Of a stretch of DNA of 64,000 nucleotides, positions 34,435 to 42,178 are shown piece by piece. The translations under genes were made by a program, and so were the position numbers. The DNA comes from CAWBRT01 sp963832365. GTDB taxonomy: Bacteria > Acidobacteriota > Terriglobia > Terriglobales > Acidobacteriaceae. Position 1 is the stretch's first letter, and each line of letters begins with the position of its first letter. The stretch is from NCBI GenBank assembly GCA_963832365.1, contig CAWHUL010000004.1, positions 124,001 through 188,000 on the forward strand. Reading direction: 5' to 3'. The notes under the pieces were generated by a model that had not been told where the DNA came from, did no database searches, and worked only from the letters and a program-made list of their open reading frames with translations.

Positions 34435-36366
34435 TCACTTCTTTTCGTCGACGTCCACGTACTCGGCGTCGATCACGCCTTCGTCCTTCTTCTGGCCACC
34501 CGGAGCGGCGCCTGCACCGTCGCCGGGTTTCGGACCGGGTTCGCCCGCCGGTTGGGCAGGGGCGGACGTGGCCTTGTACATGGCCTCGGCCAGTTTGTGC
34601 GATGCCGTCTGGAGACGTTCGCGGGCCGTGGTCATGGCTTGCACCTCGCCGCCCTCCAAGGCTTTCTTGGCATCGGCCAACGCGTTCTCGACATCGCCGC
34701 GCTCGGAGCCGGAGATCTTGTCGCCGTGCTCGCGCAGCATCTTTTCCACCTGGTAAACCATGCCGTCGAGCTGGTTGCGGGTCTCGATCTCTTCGCGCTT
34801 GCCTTTGTCCTCGGCTGCGTGTGCCTCGGCTTCCTTGGCCATACGCTCGATTTCTTCCTTGCTCAGACCGGAAGACGACGTGATGGTGATCTTCTGATCC
34901 TTGCTGGTAGCCATGTCCTTGGCCGTAACGTTCAGAATGCCGTTGGCGTCGATGTCGAACGTCACCTCGATTTGCGGCACGCCGCGCGGCGCCATCGGGA
35001 GTCCGGTCAAATGGAACTTACCCAGAGTGCGGTCTTGGGCCGCCATCGGACGCTCGCCCTGCAGTACGTGAATCTCGACCGAATTCTGGTTGTCAGCCGC
35101 GGTCGAGAACGTTTCCGTCTTGCGGGTCGGAATCGTCGTGTTCCGCGGAATCATCGGCGTCGCCACGCCACCCAGCGTTTCAATCGCCAGCGTCAGCGGA
35201 GTAACGTCAAGCAGGAGCAGATCCTTAACCTCGCCCCCGAGCACGCCGCCCTGGATGGCTGCTCCGACGGCGACCACTTCGTCCGGGTTGACGCCCTTGT
35301 GCGGCTCCTTGTTGAAAAGGTTCTTCACCAGGTTCTGGATGAATGGCATACGCGTCTGCCCGCCAACCAGCACCACCTCGTCAATTTTATCGGCAGTAAC
35401 GCTCGCGTCCTTCATCGCCTGACGGCAGGGCGCAACCGAACGCTCCACGATGTCACGCACCATCTCTTCCAGTTTGGCGCGCGTCAGTGTCTTGACCAGA
35501 TGCTTCGGACCAGAGGCATCGGCCGTGATGAACGGCAGATTGATTTCCGTCTGCATGGTGGTCGAAAGCTCGATCTTGGCCCGCTCGGCCGCGTCGCGCA
35601 GACGCTGTAGCGCCATCTCATTGCCCTTGCCGCGCAGATCCAGCCCTTCGTCCTTCTTGAACTCTTCAATCAGCCAATCGACCAGGCGCTGGTCGAGATT
35701 GTCGCCGCCCAAGTGCGTATCGCCGTTGGTGGACTTCACCTCGACGACCCCTTCACCGACCTCGAGGATCGAAATATCAAAGGTGCCGCCGCCAAAGTCA
35801 TAGACCGCGATGGTCTCGTTCTTCTTCTTGTCCAAGCCATAAGCGAGCGCTGCCGCCGTCGGCTCGTTGATGATTCGCTTGACGTCGAGACCGGCGATCT
35901 TGCCGGCGTCTTTCGTCGCCTGGCGCTGCGCGTCGTTGAAATAGGCCGGAACCGTGATCACCGCTTCCGTCACCGGCTCGCCCAGATAATCCTCAGCCGA
36001 CTTCTTCAGCTTTTGCAGAATCATGGCCGAGATCTGCGGCGGAGTATGTTCCTTGCCCTGCGCCAGTATGGCTACGTGGTCGCCCGACTGCACAACCTTG
36101 TAGGGGACCATTTTGATCTCTTCGGTCACTTCATCGAAGCGCCGCCCCATGAAGCGCTTAATGGAGTAAACAGTGTTCTCGGGATTGGTTATGGCCTGCC
36201 GCTTGGCGACTTGGCCCACCAAGCGCTCGCCGGTTTTGGTAAACCCCACGACCGAGGGTGTGGTGCGGCCGCCCTCCTCATTGGCGATGACCTTGGGCTC
36301 GCCACCCTCCATAACCGCCACGACCGAGTTGGTTGTGCCCAGATCGATGCCTATAATCTTCGCCAT
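34435..36366 (-). CDS. dnaK: molecular chaperone DnaK (Hsp70)
   Basis: A 643-residue Hsp70. The ATPase domain begins AKIIGIDLGTTNSVVAVMEGGEP, with AVITVPAYFNDAQRQATKDAG, VYDFGGGTFDISILEVG and VVLVGGQTRMPFIQ. The substrate-binding domain (LLLLDVTPLTLAIETLGG, FHLTGLPMAPRGVPQIEVTFDIDANGILNV) and helical lid are followed by a Gly/Pro/Ala-rich linker and the conserved EYVDVDEKK end. ATG 36366 is preceded by AGGAGG. It works with DnaJ/GrpE in protein folding; the co-chaperone and repressor genes lie downstream on the same strand. A near-consensus promoter overlapped by a HAIR-like palindrome lies about 70-100 bp upstream. Confidence 0.98.
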   Translation of the reverse strand: MAKIIGIDLGTTNSVVAVMEGGEPKVIANEEGGRTTPSVVGFTKTGERLVGQVAKRQAITNPENTVYSIKRFMGRRFDEVTEEIKMVPYKVVQSGDHVAILAQGKEHTPPQISAMILQKLKKSAEDYLGEPVTEAVITVPAYFNDAQRQATKDAGKIAGLDVKRIINEPTAAALAYGLDKKKNETIAVYDFGGGTFDISILEVGEGVVEVKSTNGDTHLGGDNLDQRLVDWLIEEFKKDEGLDLRGKGNEMALQRLRDAAERAKIELSTTMQTEINLPFITADASGPKHLVKTLTRAKLEEMVRDIVERSVAPCRQAMKDASVTADKIDEVVLVGGQTRMPFIQNLVKNLFNKEPHKGVNPDEVVAVGAAIQGGVLGGEVKDLLLLDVTPLTLAIETLGGVATPMIPRNTTIPTRKTETFSTAADNQNSVEIHVLQGERPMAAQDRTLGKFHLTGLPMAPRGVPQIEVTFDIDANGILNVTAKDMATSKDQKITITSSSGLSKEEIERMAKEAEAHAAEDKGKREEIETRNQLDGMVYQVEKMLREHGDKISGSERGDVENALADAKKALEGGEVQAMTTARERLQTASHKLAEAMYKATSAPAQPAGEPGPKPGDGAGAAPGGQKKDEGVIDAEYVDVDEKK

Positions 36367-36434
36367 TGGAAACCTGCCTCCTGCTGGAAATCGTCTTGCT
36401 TTGGATTGCTCTACTCTGCCCTTATAACGATTTG

Positions 36435-36463
36435 ATGATAGAACTTGAGTCAAAGACTGTCAA
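36435..36463 (-). promoter_or_regulatory. sigma70-type promoter of dnaK
   Basis: On the minus strand TTGACA (36463-36458) and TATCAT (36440-36435) are separated by exactly 17 bp. Transcription would start near 36428, giving a leader of about 60 bases before the dnaK ATG. The -35 hexamer lies within one arm of the HAIR-like operator. Confidence 0.82.
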
Positions 36464-36464
36464 G
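36444..36464. promoter_or_regulatory. HAIR-like operator (HspR-binding inverted repeat)
   Basis: CTTGAGT-N7-TGTCAAG. The left arm matches the known HAIR consensus CTTGAGT-N7-ACTCAAG fully, the right arm in five of seven positions, and the spacer length is correct. It covers the -35 box and most of the spacer of the dnaK promoter, so HspR binding would block RNA polymerase. HspR itself is encoded downstream (31953-33506). Confidence 0.8.
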
Positions 36465-36466
36465 TT

Positions 36467-36991
36467 TTAGATTAATTCCAAGCGCAAGTAAGATGCAGAA
36501 ATTGATAATGTTTAAATTTATTTAATAAGTCTCTTTATATCAGATGTTTAACGTGGTAATTCACATCACAGGCTGCTGAAAAACCACCTCTGAAAGTCAT
36601 CCTGAGCAGAGCGAAGGATCTGCTGTTTGCGTGCGCCGAAAGCAAAGCAGATCCTTTCGGACGCGCAAAATCGGCGCGACCTCAGGATGACACTCCTACG
36701 AGTTATTCGGCAGCCTGATCAGCCACACATGGATCTAGCCCCGCTTCCGGAGAGGAAAGGGAAGAGCGGACAGGAGAAGAGAGGCGCTGAAAAGCAGATC
36801 GTTTGCTCCGCTTTCACATTGAGCTTCATAACAGCAGGGCTTAATCCGGGGTGAGGACGCCATGAATCTGTTCCAATCTGGGACCACGCAACGCCGGAAT
36901 GCGGAACATTCGCCGGCACATACGGCTTTTCCTCCAGAGATGCCGTCTAAGCGACACATAGGTCTGTGTCGGTCGATCAAGGGCACACGCT
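36467..36991. other. 525-bp intergenic stretch upstream of dnaK and the ferritin-like gene
   Basis: The left part is AT-rich (36470-36545), unlike the surroundings, and may hold further upstream promoter elements. The middle holds the composite hairpin element at 36596-36692. The right part should contain the promoter of the ferritin-like gene, but no clear hexamers are visible. I see no supportable gene. Confidence 0.5.
36596..36692. repeat. pair of inverted CATCCTGAGC hairpin repeats (composite element)
   Basis: A forward copy (GTCATCCTGAGCAGAGCGAAG) and a reverse copy (AGATCCTTTCGG...GACCTCAGGATGACAC) face each other 20-30 bp apart. The reverse copy has an enlarged inner loop. The whole can fold as one long imperfect hairpin. 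Confidence 0.7.
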
Positions 36992-37516
36992 ATGAAGAAA
37001 GCCTTTACCAGCCTCACCGCGCAAGAAGCTTTGCATGTCGCCATCTTCATCGAAGAGCGCAACGCTGAGGTTTACCAAAACTTTGCCGAGATGTTCGCCG
37101 AGTTCCGCGACGTGAAGTCGCTCGAGATCGCCAGTGTTTTCTGGGATATGGCGACCGAAGAGCGCCAACACAGCACGCTGCTGCAACAGCGCTACTTGGA
37201 GCGCTATGGCAACGCATCCTGTGCGCTGACGGAAGACGATGTGCAAGAGCTTATTGAGGTGCCGCGGCTGGAATCAGGCAATCTCTTCGATGAGTACGAC
37301 GACCCTGCTAAATCCGGTGCGCGGGAGCGGGCTTTTCGGGTTGCTTTGGCAGCCGAAAACACCGCCCGGAGCTTCTATGCCGAATTGGCCGGCGTGACCG
37401 TCGACTTCCGGCTACGCACTCTGTACAGGGAGCTCGCCGAGTACGAAAAAGACCACGTCGAATTCCTGGAAAAGCGAATCGCTCAGAGTTCTTCCAATAA
37501 ACACAGCCCGAGCTAG
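36992..37516 (+). CDS. ferritin-like/rubrerythrin-type di-iron protein
   Basis: A 174-residue helical protein with ferritin-like iron-ligand patterns: IEERNAEVYQNFAEMF (helix A Glu), MATEERQHSTLLQQRY (ExxH, helix B), and the second pair AAENTARSFYAEL and LAEYEKDHVEFLEKR. It lacks a rubredoxin-like Cys domain. Such proteins store iron or reduce peroxide in the cytoplasm; the activity here is unknown. ATG 36992 follows AAGGG nine bases upstream. It converges with the SnoaL-like gene. Confidence 0.8.
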   Translation: MKKAFTSLTAQEALHVAIFIEERNAEVYQNFAEMFAEFRDVKSLEIASVFWDMATEERQHSTLLQQRYLERYGNASCALTEDDVQELIEVPRLESGNLFDEYDDPAKSGARERAFRVALAAENTARSFYAELAGVTVDFRLRTLYRELAEYEKDHVEFLEKRIAQSSSNKHSPS

Positions 37517-37527
37517 CGCCGCAAGGA

Positions 37528-37563
37528 GACCCCACCCTTCGGCGTCGCACAAGGCGTGGGGTC
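37528..37563. terminator. hairpin between convergent genes, probable bidirectional terminator
   Basis: GACCCCAC (37528-37535) pairs with GTGGGGTC (37556-37563), with an inner CCTT/AAGG. It starts 11 bp after the ferritin-like stop and 12 bp before the end of the convergent gene. There is no long T-run on either side. Confidence 0.55.
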
Positions 37564-37574
37564 CGTTGTGAGGC

Positions 37575-38015
37575 TCAGGCAGCCCGTTCGCCCTTCCCGG
37601 TTGGCGCAAGCACTCCGAGTTGCTGCATCATGCCGAGCGCGTCCCAGATCACCCGCAGCTCAGAGACCTTCCCGTTGGAAAAACTGTGAATCGAAATGCC
37701 GGGCAGACTGAACTTCTTGCCGGTGGGAGCAATCCCGCGCAGTTCGCCCTTGTGAGTTCCGGAAGCGGTCCACCGCACAACGACCCTATCTCCAGCGTCG
37801 ATCACCTCGTCGAGGGTAAAGTGGAGGTCCGGAAAGGCGGAGGTATAGAGAGTGATCAACTTATTATAGGCTTCAGGTCCGGTCCCTAAATCCGGCGTGG
37901 CGGGGTCTATGTTGCGACAATTCTGGGTCACAAGCTGCTCGGTAAGTTTGAAATCTCGCTTGTTCCAGGATTCCTCCATGAGGCGGCGAGCCGCACTGAC
38001 GTTTTGTTCCGGCAT
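37575..38015 (-). CDS. SnoaL-like/ester cyclase family protein
   Basis: A 146-residue NTF2-fold protein. ARRLMEESWNKRDFKLTEQLV at the start, YNKLITLYTSAFPDLHFTLDEVIDAGDRVVVRWTASGTHKGEL in the centre and FSLPGISIHSFSNGKVSELRVIWDALGMMQQLG at the end match the SnoaL-like polyketide-cyclase/ester-cyclase group. The fold binds small hydrophobic molecules; most bacterial members outside antibiotic clusters have no known substrate. It is monocistronic, and an upstream GGAGC before the ATG (38015) supports the start. Confidence 0.82.
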   Translation of the reverse strand: MPEQNVSAARRLMEESWNKRDFKLTEQLVTQNCRNIDPATPDLGTGPEAYNKLITLYTSAFPDLHFTLDEVIDAGDRVVVRWTASGTHKGELRGIAPTGKKFSLPGISIHSFSNGKVSELRVIWDALGMMQQLGVLAPTGKGERAA

Positions 38016-38146
38016 AGGTTTTGCTCCTTACAGGTGAATGGGCTTGGCGAAGGGCACGGCACGGATTTTGGGCCGCGTAAAGACGAACGGAAACTCGTAC
38101 GATGAGGGGCTCATGGACGAAGTTGCACGGCTTCCAGTTGACCGGC

Positions 38147-39774
38147 TTATCGCGTCCTGGTGGCTGCTCTTGAGCGCTCTTCGGGTGACATTTGCCGCCA
38201 CACCGTCTCGCGGTTCTTCTCCGTCCATTCACTGCTTTGGTCGTTATTGAGAGCCCGCGTCAGCCAGCGATAGGCTTGGACGCGATCCTGTGAAACGCAC
38301 TTTCCGATCGCGTAAAACACTCCCAGCTTGCTTTGCGCACGGGGGTTTGCCTTTTGCGCCGCCGAGCGCAGCAAGAGCAATCCCTGGTCGCAGTTTTGCG
38401 GCACGCCCTGGCCGTAGATGTACATGTCCGCAAGCCTCACTTGCGCGTCGGAATTGCCGAGCGCGGTAGCACGCCACAACAGAGCCCTTGCGATCTCGGG
38501 ATTCTTGGCCGCCAGCGCCTGCTGGTACTCCGCTTGTCCGCCTGTCAGCTTTGAGGATTGCCGGGCCGAGGGCTTGGGCTCGGCAGACCGTGGTTTGGCG
38601 TTCGCGAGCTGCTTGGGTTCGACCGCCTGGGGTTGGCTTCGAGAATCAGGCGCCTGTTTGGGTTCCACTGCCAGTGTCTGTCCGGTGCTATCGCCGCGGC
38701 TGCCTTTTGCCTCCGCATTCAATGTCGTGGAGTCTGGCGGTACGTTGCCCGCGGAAGGCGCGGGCGATTCTGGAGCAGGAGGCTCCGCCGTCGTCTTGGG
38801 TACTTCCGCGCCAGCCGCTTGTGCCGGACGCGTGGAGAGGCTGCTCGACGACGAAATCGGGAGCAGCCTTTTGGTTGGACACGGGGCTGGCGTTCGCGCT
38901 TGACAGCTCGGTGCTCTTGGCTGACGACTTGGCCCTGCCTGTCTTCAGAAGCTGTATGTATGTTGCGCCATCCCGCGCATAGCGAGAGGCTGCGTCATAA
39001 ACCCGAGAGGCTGCGCCGCTAACCGATGTCCAGTGCACGGTTGTCACCACGACAAGCGCTGCAATGAAGCCAATGGCGACGACCACTCGCGGCATAGCGT
39101 GGCCATCTATTGGCCTTCGGCTCGTCCTCGAGCTCCAGGGTTTCAGCGTCGCCGCTCAGCCCCAGAAAAGAAGGCCCCGAAAGGCTGCCGGATTCGTCGT
39201 GATGCACGGGCGTGAAATCGAGAAAGTGGCTTAAGTCCTTGTCACCGTCGGGTGGAGTCGAATCGGGAACGTTGAATCCACTCTCCCGCCCCATAGGCGA
39301 GTCGGGTGAATGAGTTGGCACATCGGCTGGCGGAGTCAACTCTTCCACCCCATTACGCGCAAAGTCAGCGCCTCGCGCGGACCCCGGCCGGTGGCCAGTT
39401 TCGCCCACCGCTGCGGGGTTCCACAAATCCTCAGGTGTTGGCGCTTCGCGCTCATAAAACGAAGCAGCGTCCCCCCAGACTGCCCGCATGGCTTCGCGAA
39501 CCGCATCGGGAGTTTGGCGCCGGCGATCCATTCCCGGCTCGGCCAGCAGCGGAAGCCCATTGTCGTAGTCGATCACCTCTTTCGGCAGCGGTCCGACTGT
39601 CCTTGGACGAGAGCCTGCCCGGCCGGCATCGCCGTTCGCTCCGCGCCGAGGGGCGATCACATCCTGCAAGGGGAAAGGCGGGCGGGCGGGCGCAAGGTTG
39701 CGCAGGGGTGTCCCGCACTGGCCGCAAAACCGGCTCCTATCGGGGTTCTCGTCGTGACATGCTGGACAAAGCAA
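38147..39774 (-). CDS. zinc-ribbon, single-TM protein with Sel1 repeats (two frameshifts)
   Basis: Three frames read as one protein. The first (from TTG 39774, behind GGAGG) gives a double-CxxC zinc ribbon (CPACHDENPDRSRFCGQCG) and a long acidic Pro-rich linker. Near 39100 the frame moves by one base into PRVVVAIGFIAALVVVTTVHW, a transmembrane helix. Near 38820 it moves again into a Pro/Ala/Gln-rich linker and three Sel1-like repeats (ARALLWRATALGNSDAQVRLADMYIYGQGVPQ, RAQSKLGVFYAIGKCVSQD). Both shifts behave as single extra bases. The layout suggests a cytosolic zinc-ribbon head and an extracytoplasmic Sel1 scaffold; function unknown. A true pseudogene is possible. Confidence 0.68.
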
Positions 39775-39963
39775 TAAAGCCCTCCGCAATCGCCAAAACC
39801 GGCTTCCGGCTGTTGCATAAGTCCAGAAGCCAGCTCGTTTTGACCTCTCCTGTGGAGGCCATGGCGGGTGCTAAAGAAATTGGATGCGGTAGCACGGGCG
39901 TGTGCTGCTGCGGACAAAGATGGCGTGCTTCAGCCGAGGCGAGTAGCTGGAAGGCACTGTGCC

Positions 39964-40608
39964 TCAGAGGTTTCCGCTGGCCTCTGCTTGCGCGACCGAA
40001 GCCGCGCGTGAAGCCTGCCGCGAACTGTAACGCTTGAGAAGCGCAATGAAGATCCTGTAGCCGAGCAAAGCCGCCAGCACAAATGCGTAGATCAGCGGCT
40101 GGCGGATGTCCTTCTTTACCAGCCAGATAAAATGAGTGACTCCTGCTACTGCGGCAAAGTAAACCAGACGATGAAGCTGCTGCCAGCGCCGTCCTCCGAG
40201 CCGCCGTATGGCGCTCTGCGTCGAGGTAAGAGCAAGTGGCACGAGCAGCAGGAACGCGGCGCTTCCCATGGTGATGAACGGACGTTTGACAACGTCCTTC
40301 AACATCGATTGGAGATTGAAGAACTGATCGAGCCACACATAGGTGAGCATGTGCAGCACCGCATAGAAAAATGCGAAGAGGCCGAGCATGCGGCGGTACT
40401 GGATGAGCCAGAGCTGGCCCGTAACTCGCCTGACAGGAGTTATGGCAAGCGTCGCCAGGAGCAAGGTCAGCGCCCAGAGGCCGGTCTGGTGAGTAATCAT
40501 TTCAATCGGATTGGCGCCCAGCTCGCCGCGCATTCCGAGCACAACCAGCCGGATCAGCGGGACAAGAGCCAAGATGAAGACGATCGGTTTCAAAGTACGA
40601 TTTCGCAT
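39964..40608 (-). CDS. msrQ: MsrQ, haem-binding membrane subunit of the MsrPQ repair system
   Basis: About 214 residues with six hydrophobic helices and the ferric-reductase-like haem pattern: THQTGLWALTLLLATLAITPVRR, YRRMLGLFAFFYAVLHMLTYVWLD, GGRRWQQLHRLVYFAAVAGVTHFIW. These are the conserved YedZ/MsrQ segments with haem-ligand His. MsrQ passes electrons from the quinone pool or flavin to periplasmic MsrP, which repairs oxidised methionine. ATG 40608 gives the normal N-terminus. It lies about 120 bp after msrP on the same strand, with a GCCCC palindrome between them. Confidence 0.9.
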   Translation of the reverse strand: MRNRTLKPIVFILALVPLIRLVVLGMRGELGANPIEMITHQTGLWALTLLLATLAITPVRRVTGQLWLIQYRRMLGLFAFFYAVLHMLTYVWLDQFFNLQSMLKDVVKRPFITMGSAAFLLLVPLALTSTQSAIRRLGGRRWQQLHRLVYFAAVAGVTHFIWLVKKDIRQPLIYAFVLAALLGYRIFIALLKRYSSRQASRAASVAQAEASGNL

Positions 40609-40657
40609 TTTCGATATGGTTTTGGAGCGACTCCCCCGAAATATCAAACTGTCCCGA

Positions 40658-40689
40658 GAACTGCCCCACTCAACCTGAATGGGCGACCC
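40658..40689. repeat. GCCCC-type palindrome between msrP and msrQ
   Basis: Minus-strand reading GGGTCGCCCATTCAGG...TTGAGTGGGGCAGTTC, the same family as 31878 and 59767. As a hairpin inside the msrP-msrQ transcript it could lower msrQ expression. Confidence 0.55.
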
Positions 40690-40729
40690 GGTCAGCCACT
40701 TACCTCTATTGGATGCAGGCCGGCGGCGT

Positions 40730-41701
40730 TCAGAACCACTTCCGCAGGTCCATGCCGGCATAGAGGCTTGCCACCTGGTCTCCGTAGCCGTTGAACATCA
40801 GCGTCGGCTGTTTTGAGAAACTCCCGAATAACGACCCGGTGAGCCGGCGCTCGCTCGCCTGGCTCCATCGCGGGTGATCGACCTGCGGGTTCACGTTGGA
40901 ATAGAAGCCGTACTCTTCCGGCGAAGCTTTGTTCCATGCGGTCTTTGGCATGTAGTCCACGAACTTGATCTTGACGATGGACTTGGCGCTCTTGAAGCCA
41001 TATTTCCAGGGGACCACGAGCCGTATGGGCGCGCCGTCCTGGTTGGGCAGCGTCTCGCCGTAAAGCCCCACCGCAAGGATCGCCAGCGGGTTCATCGCCT
41101 CGTCGAGCCGCAGGCCCTCGACATACGGCCAATCGAGCACCGCACGCTTTTGGCCGGGCATCTGGCCGGGTCGCAGAACCGAGGTGAACTCGACGAACTG
41201 CGCCTTCGAAGTGGGCTCAACCTGCTTGATTAGCGCGCTCAACGGAAAGCCTGTCCACGGGATCACCATCGACCAGCCTTCGACACACCGCAGGCGGTAG
41301 ATGCGCTCTTCCAATGGGGCGAGTTTGAGCAAGGCATCCATGTCGTAGGTCTTGGGCTTTTGCACCAGCCCTTCGACGGAGACGCTCCAGGGCAGCGGCT
41401 GAAACGTGCCCGCCAGCTGCGCCGGCCCGTCTTTGTCAGTGGAGAACTCGTAGAAGTTGTTGTAGTGGGTCACGTCCTTCAGCGGAGTCAGCTTTTCGCT
41501 GGTGCTGTATCCGCTCTTCTGGAATTGCAGCTTGCTCTCCGCTTGCGCCGCTTCCGGGGCGAATACCTCGTGGAGTTTGTGGCCGGCCAGCGCCGCTGCT
41601 CCCAAGGCCAGCGAGCCCTTCATGAAGTTCCGCCGGTTCAGGTAGACCGACTTCGGGGTAATCTCAGAACTTGCAATCTCGGAAGACTTTCGGATCACCA
41701 T
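40730..41701 (-). CDS. msrP: MsrP, molybdopterin methionine-sulfoxide reductase catalytic subunit
   Basis: A 323-residue periplasmic molybdoenzyme (YedY/MsrP). A Tat signal lies at residues 22-45 (LNRRNFMKGSLALGAAALAG). The Mo-ligand Cys is in RIYRLRCVEGWSMVIPWTGFPLS, and the family block APIRLVVPWKYGFKSAKSIVKIKFV is intact, as is the C-terminal RKWF. It reduces methionine sulfoxide in exported proteins using electrons from MsrQ, encoded next. Length and both signatures match, so the assignment is firm. Confidence 0.95.
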   Translation of the reverse strand: MVIRKSSEIASSEITPKSVYLNRRNFMKGSLALGAAALAGHKLHEVFAPEAAQAESKLQFQKSGYSTSEKLTPLKDVTHYNNFYEFSTDKDGPAQLAGTFQPLPWSVSVEGLVQKPKTYDMDALLKLAPLEERIYRLRCVEGWSMVIPWTGFPLSALIKQVEPTSKAQFVEFTSVLRPGQMPGQKRAVLDWPYVEGLRLDEAMNPLAILAVGLYGETLPNQDGAPIRLVVPWKYGFKSAKSIVKIKFVDYMPKTAWNKASPEEYGFYSNVNPQVDHPRWSQASERRLTGSLFGSFSKQPTLMFNGYGDQVASLYAGMDLRKWF

Positions 41702-41870
41702 CGCTTGCAGCCTCCATTACAATCAGACTCTTTTCCGGAGTAAATGTTTCAAGAGAGTTCGTTAATTCGGCTTTGTGAAGGCACGTCCCAGAATCCCGCC
41801 CTCGGGTACGCCCTCTTCGAAACCCAACTGGCGCCCAGTTCCTACCGGACAATTCGCTTAAATCTCGACG

Positions 41871-42015
41871 GTGTCATTCTGAGCGACCACCGGGAGCGAA
41901 GAATACCACAACGGAGTGGGGCTGAGGCACAGCCGAAAGATCTCATCAAAAAACTCCGAACAGCGCGGAGCGGGACAGCTTCCTGGGGATCCTTCGCTGC
42001 GCTCAGGATGACATC
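41871..42015. repeat. composite element: inverted CATTCTGAGC and CATCCTGAGC hairpins
   Basis: Left copy GTGTCATTCTGAGCG...GGGAGCGAAGAATACC; right copy GGATCCTTCGCTGCGCTCAGG then ATGACATCC, inverted. The two ends have different but internally complementary arm bases (ATTCT/AGAAT and ATCCT/AGGAT). Confidence 0.7.
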
Positions 42016-42121
42016 CTGCAACGCTAACTTACGGGCACCCCTTTAACTGTACGAACGGGCGCCACGGATGGATTGCAGTGATGCTGCGCGGACCCCGCAC
42101 AGACGCCGCATTCAGATCAAT

Positions 42122-42148
42122 GCAGATCCTTCGCTGCGCTCAGGATTT
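42122..42148 (-). repeat. CATCCTGAGC-type hairpin repeat (partial)
   Basis: GCAGATCCTTCGCTGCGCTC followed by AGGATTTC; the ATGAC end is lost. It lies 30 bp past the sucA stop codon. Confidence 0.6.
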
Positions 42149-42178
42149 CGTGCAGGCGGCTCGACGCCGCCTAGCGCC

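Larger units (their letters stand above)
41702..42178. other. 477-bp intergenic stretch filled with hairpin repeats
   Basis: Between the divergent end of sucA and the msrP start region I see no gene. It contains a composite inverted pair of CAT[T/C]CTGAGC elements (41871-42015) and a further copy (42122-42148), together making up about a third of the stretch. Confidence 0.55.
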
